Positions 6,732 through 8,818 of a stretch of DNA of 8,818 nt are shown one piece after another (the first letter of the stretch is position 1; each line of letters starts with the position of its first letter). The notes below the pieces were generated by a model. That model searched no databases, was not told the DNA's origin, and saw only the letters and a program-made list of their open reading frames with translations. The translations under genes were made by a program, and so were the position numbers. This stretch comes from Desulfobacterales bacterium (lineage in GTDB: Bacteria > Desulfobacterota > Desulfobacteria > Desulfobacterales > Desulfobacteraceae): contig JAKSBM010001062.1 in NCBI GenBank assembly GCA_022361135.1, forward strand, positions 1-8,818, read 5' to 3'.

Positions 6732-7793
6732 ATGGATACTCTGACCCCCATTTTTGAAAAAATAGAACAGAATCAGCGGATCACCCCGGAGGAGGCACTT
6801 CGCCTTTATGGGGAATGTGACCTGCTCACCCTGGGAAGCATGGCCGACCATCGGCGCCATGCCCTCCACCCGGATAAAAACATCACCTATGTGGTGGACC
6901 GGAATATTAATTACACCAACATCTGCATGTCCAAGTGTCGCTTCTGCGCCTTTTATTCCGACCCGGAAACCGGGGAAAACGGATATGTACTCTCCCATGA
7001 AAAACTGGGGGAAAAAATCCAGGAAACCCTGGATCTGGGCGGTACCCAGATTCTCCTCCAGGGGGGGATGAACCCGGATCTGGAATTGGATTTTTATACG
7101 GATATGCTCTCCTATATAAAGGATCATTTTGAGATCCACATTCATGGGTTCTCCCCGCCTGAGATCCATTACCTGGCGGAAAAGAGCAATATGGATGTGG
7201 CCGACTTGATTCGGGTTCTCCGGGAAGCGGGGCTGGCATCCATCCCCGGCGGCGGAGCCGAGATCCTCTGCGATGAGATCCGCAGGCGGGTCTCCCCGGA
7301 TAAGTGCACGGCCGACCAGTGGATCGAGGTCATGCGCCAGGCCCATCTCCAGGGTATGCGCTCCTCGGCCACCATGATGTTTGGCCACCTGGACCGGGAG
7401 GAACACCTTGTTGAACACCTGGATCGCATCCGTCGCCTCCAGGATGAAACCAAAGGATTTACCGCCTTTATCCCCTGGACCTTCCAGCCCAAGAACACCG
7501 ATATCTCCGTAACCAAAAAGACCGGAGCCGAGTATCTCAAGGTTTTGGCCCTGAGTCGGATTTTCCTGGACAATGTGGACAATGTCCAGGCCTCCTGGGT
7601 GACCCAGGGGGATAAGATTGCCCAGACCGCCCTGTTTTTTGGAGCCAACGACATGGGCTCCACCATGATTGAAGAAAATGTGGTGGCCTCGGCCGGGGTG
7701 GATTTCATGCTGCCCGAATCCGAATTGAAGCGCCTCATTGCCACGGCCGGATTTGTACCCCGCCAGCGGGATTGTTACTACAACCTGCTATGA
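6732..7793 (+). CDS. mqnC: Dehypoxanthine futalosine cyclase MqnC (radical SAM)
   Basis: MqnC converts dehypoxanthine futalosine into cyclic dehypoxanthine futalosine, the step after MqnB/MTAN. The cluster motif is Cys65-x3-Cys69-x2-Cys72 (NYTNICMSKCRFCAFY). Typical marks are YVVDRNINYTN (53-63), GGTQILLQGGMNPDL (103-117), HGFSPPEIHYL (138-148), IPGGGAEIL (171-179), SATMMFGH (212-219), FTAFIPWTFQP (243-253) and GANDMGSTMIEENVV (304-318). The LLQGG, IPW and GANDMGS signatures distinguish it from MqnE, to which it is clearly related along its whole length. The 353 residues appear complete. The ATG at 6732 has only a modest purine-rich GGACGGA before it. Its TGA lies inside the ATGATGA that starts the following amidohydrolase gene, pointing to coupled translation. 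Confidence 0.95.
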   Translation: MDTLTPIFEKIEQNQRITPEEALRLYGECDLLTLGSMADHRRHALHPDKNITYVVDRNINYTNICMSKCRFCAFYSDPETGENGYVLSHEKLGEKIQETLDLGGTQILLQGGMNPDLELDFYTDMLSYIKDHFEIHIHGFSPPEIHYLAEKSNMDVADLIRVLREAGLASIPGGGAEILCDEIRRRVSPDKCTADQWIEVMRQAHLQGMRSSATMMFGHLDREEHLVEHLDRIRRLQDETKGFTAFIPWTFQPKNTDISVTKKTGAEYLKVLALSRIFLDNVDNVQASWVTQGDKIAQTALFFGANDMGSTMIEENVVASAGVDFMLPESELKRLIATAGFVPRQRDCYYNLL

Positions 7794-8818
7794 TGAACCA
7801 GGGATCCCGGGATAGGGAAGACAGGCTGATTCGGGCCGGTGGGGAAGACGGTCTCCACCGGGCCGGATGGGTGATGGTGGATTCTTCCACCTTCATTGAA
7901 AACGGCTGTGTCCGGGTCAAGGACGGCCGTATCCAGGATGTGGGGCCCCTGGGGCATGTCGCCCGGGGGCTGGAACTTCCCACGGTGGACCATGGCCCCG
8001 GCCTGCTCATGCCTCCCCTGGTTAACGCCCATACCCATTTGGAACTCTCCGCGCTCAAGGGCAGCCTGCCCTTTGACCAGGGGTTTGAAACCTGGGTCCG
8101 GGCCCTGTTGGAAAAGCGGGAGGCTCTGGGGGAATCGGCCCTGATCGATGGGGCGGTTCAGTCTTTGGACGAACTCCAGGGACCGGTGGGGGAAATTTCC
8201 ACCCTGGGCATTACCCGGGAAGCTCTCATTGCCGCAGGCACCTCCGGGGTGTTTTTCCGGGAATACCTGGGGCCGGACGACCACCGGGAGTTCCCCGAAC
8301 CCGTCCGTAAAGATCCCCTTTCATTGTCCCATGCCGGCCACGCCCCCCACACCACCGCCCCGTCACTATTGCAACGTTTGAAAAAAGAGACGGTTGCCGC
8401 CGGCCTTTCCTTTTCCATCCATGTGTCGGAATCCGATGCGGAAATGGATTTCATTGACGGCCATGGCAGCCAATGGAATGAATTTCTCCTTTCAAGGGGC
8501 ATTGATTCCAAATGCTGGCCCATTGGGGATAAAAGTCCCGTGGCCTACCTGGATGAATTGGGGATCCTGGATGAAAGGACCCTGGCCGTTCACCTGCTTC
8601 AACTTCAACAAGGGGATCTGGACATCTTGGCCCGGCGCAGCTGTGCCATCTGTCTTTGCCCCCGGAGCAATGTAAATCTCCACGGGCGGTTGCCCCGGGT
8701 GGATGAAATGTTGAAGGCAGGATTGAAACCCGCCCTTGGCACCGATAGCCTGGCCTCCTGCGAATCCTTGAAAATCCGTGATGAAATGGCATACCTGGCC
8801 AAGCGATTTCCCGGGATT
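7790..8818 (+). CDS. mqnX: Amidohydrolase, probable 6-amino-6-deoxyfutalosine deaminase (partial, right edge)
   Basis: My translation gives 343 residues with no stop before the edge. It is an amidohydrolase of the cytosine/adenosine-deaminase-like (TRZ/ATZ) branch. Predicted metal ligands are His81/His83 (NAHTHLEL), His211 (SIHVSES, with the likely catalytic Glu214), His268 (LAVHLL) and Asp319 (LGTDS). CPRSN (290-294) is also typical. Position 187, often Tyr in the HAPYT motif, is His (HAGHAPHTT). Some bacteria deaminate aminofutalosine to futalosine before MqnB acts. The placement directly after mqnE and mqnC, with a start/stop overlap, makes that the likely job, but the substrate is inferred from context. 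The ATG at 7790 overlaps the mqnC stop and lacks a clear Shine-Dalgarno sequence. The family usually begins near RAGWVM, so the first 28 residues may be an extension, with alternative starts at 7793, 7871 (GTG) or 7874 (ATG). Confidence 0.8.
   Translation, partial: MMNQGSRDREDRLIRAGGEDGLHRAGWVMVDSSTFIENGCVRVKDGRIQDVGPLGHVARGLELPTVDHGPGLLMPPLVNAHTHLELSALKGSLPFDQGFETWVRALLEKREALGESALIDGAVQSLDELQGPVGEISTLGITREALIAAGTSGVFFREYLGPDDHREFPEPVRKDPLSLSHAGHAPHTTAPSLLQRLKKETVAAGLSFSIHVSESDAEMDFIDGHGSQWNEFLLSRGIDSKCWPIGDKSPVAYLDELGILDERTLAVHLLQLQQGDLDILARRSCAICLCPRSNVNLHGRLPRVDEMLKAGLKPALGTDSLASCESLKIRDEMAYLAKRFPGI

Noticed and set aside
6432..7418. Open minus-strand frame of 328 codons
   Set aside because: It lies opposite mqnE and mqnC, whose motifs are unmistakable; the frame is a composition shadow.
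7804..7813. Perfect 10-base palindrome ATCCCGGGAT
   Set aside because: It sits within the first codons of the amidohydrolase gene, has no loop or T-run, and is expected by chance in GC-rich coding DNA.

Overview
The window looks like chromosomal DNA of a moderately GC-rich Gram-negative anaerobe. My best guess is a Desulfobacterota (Desulfobacteraceae-like) sulfate reducer. The guess rests on the futalosine menaquinone genes, a conventional XerD, and a gene neighbourhood of a kind I associate with that group. No rRNA or other taxonomic marker is present, so this is inference.

Layout. Two genes lie on the minus strand at the left: a 661-residue protein (765-2750) and, 24 bases downstream of it, a XerD-type tyrosine recombinase that runs off the left edge (<1-740). 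The 661-residue protein joins a small N-terminal region, about 200 residues of almost pure Asp/Glu/hydrophobic repeats, and a C-terminal formylglycine-generating-enzyme (FGE/SUMF1) fold that lacks the catalytic cysteine pair. A divergent intergenic region (2751-2941) holds a good sigma70-like promoter for this leftward pair. Rightward from it run six closely packed plus-strand genes: a ParA/MinD-like ATPase without the signature lysine, a small acidic protein of unknown function, a coiled-coil protein ending in two identically spaced zinc ribbons and a basic tail, then mqnE, mqnC and an amidohydrolase that fits the aminofutalosine deaminase (MqnX) role and runs off the right edge.

How the genes fit together. 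mqnE, mqnC and the amidohydrolase supply three steps of the futalosine route to menaquinone: aminofutalosine synthesis, cyclisation of dehypoxanthine futalosine, and probably 6-amino-6-deoxyfutalosine deamination. mqnA and mqnB/MTAN are not in the window. The three genes before mqnE are joined to it by start/stop overlaps (ATGA at 4138, TAATG at 5608) and probably share its transcript, although nothing in their sequences links them to quinone synthesis.

The candidate for something undescribed is the central set: the atypical ParA-like ATPase, the small acidic protein and the coiled-coil twin zinc-ribbon protein, divergent from the acidic-repeat/FGE-fold protein. Together they resemble a positioning or scaffold module more than a metabolic one. 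That reading is inference from domain content and gene order. There are no gene-free stretches longer than 300 bases, and I found no RNA genes, CRISPR arrays or insertion sequences.
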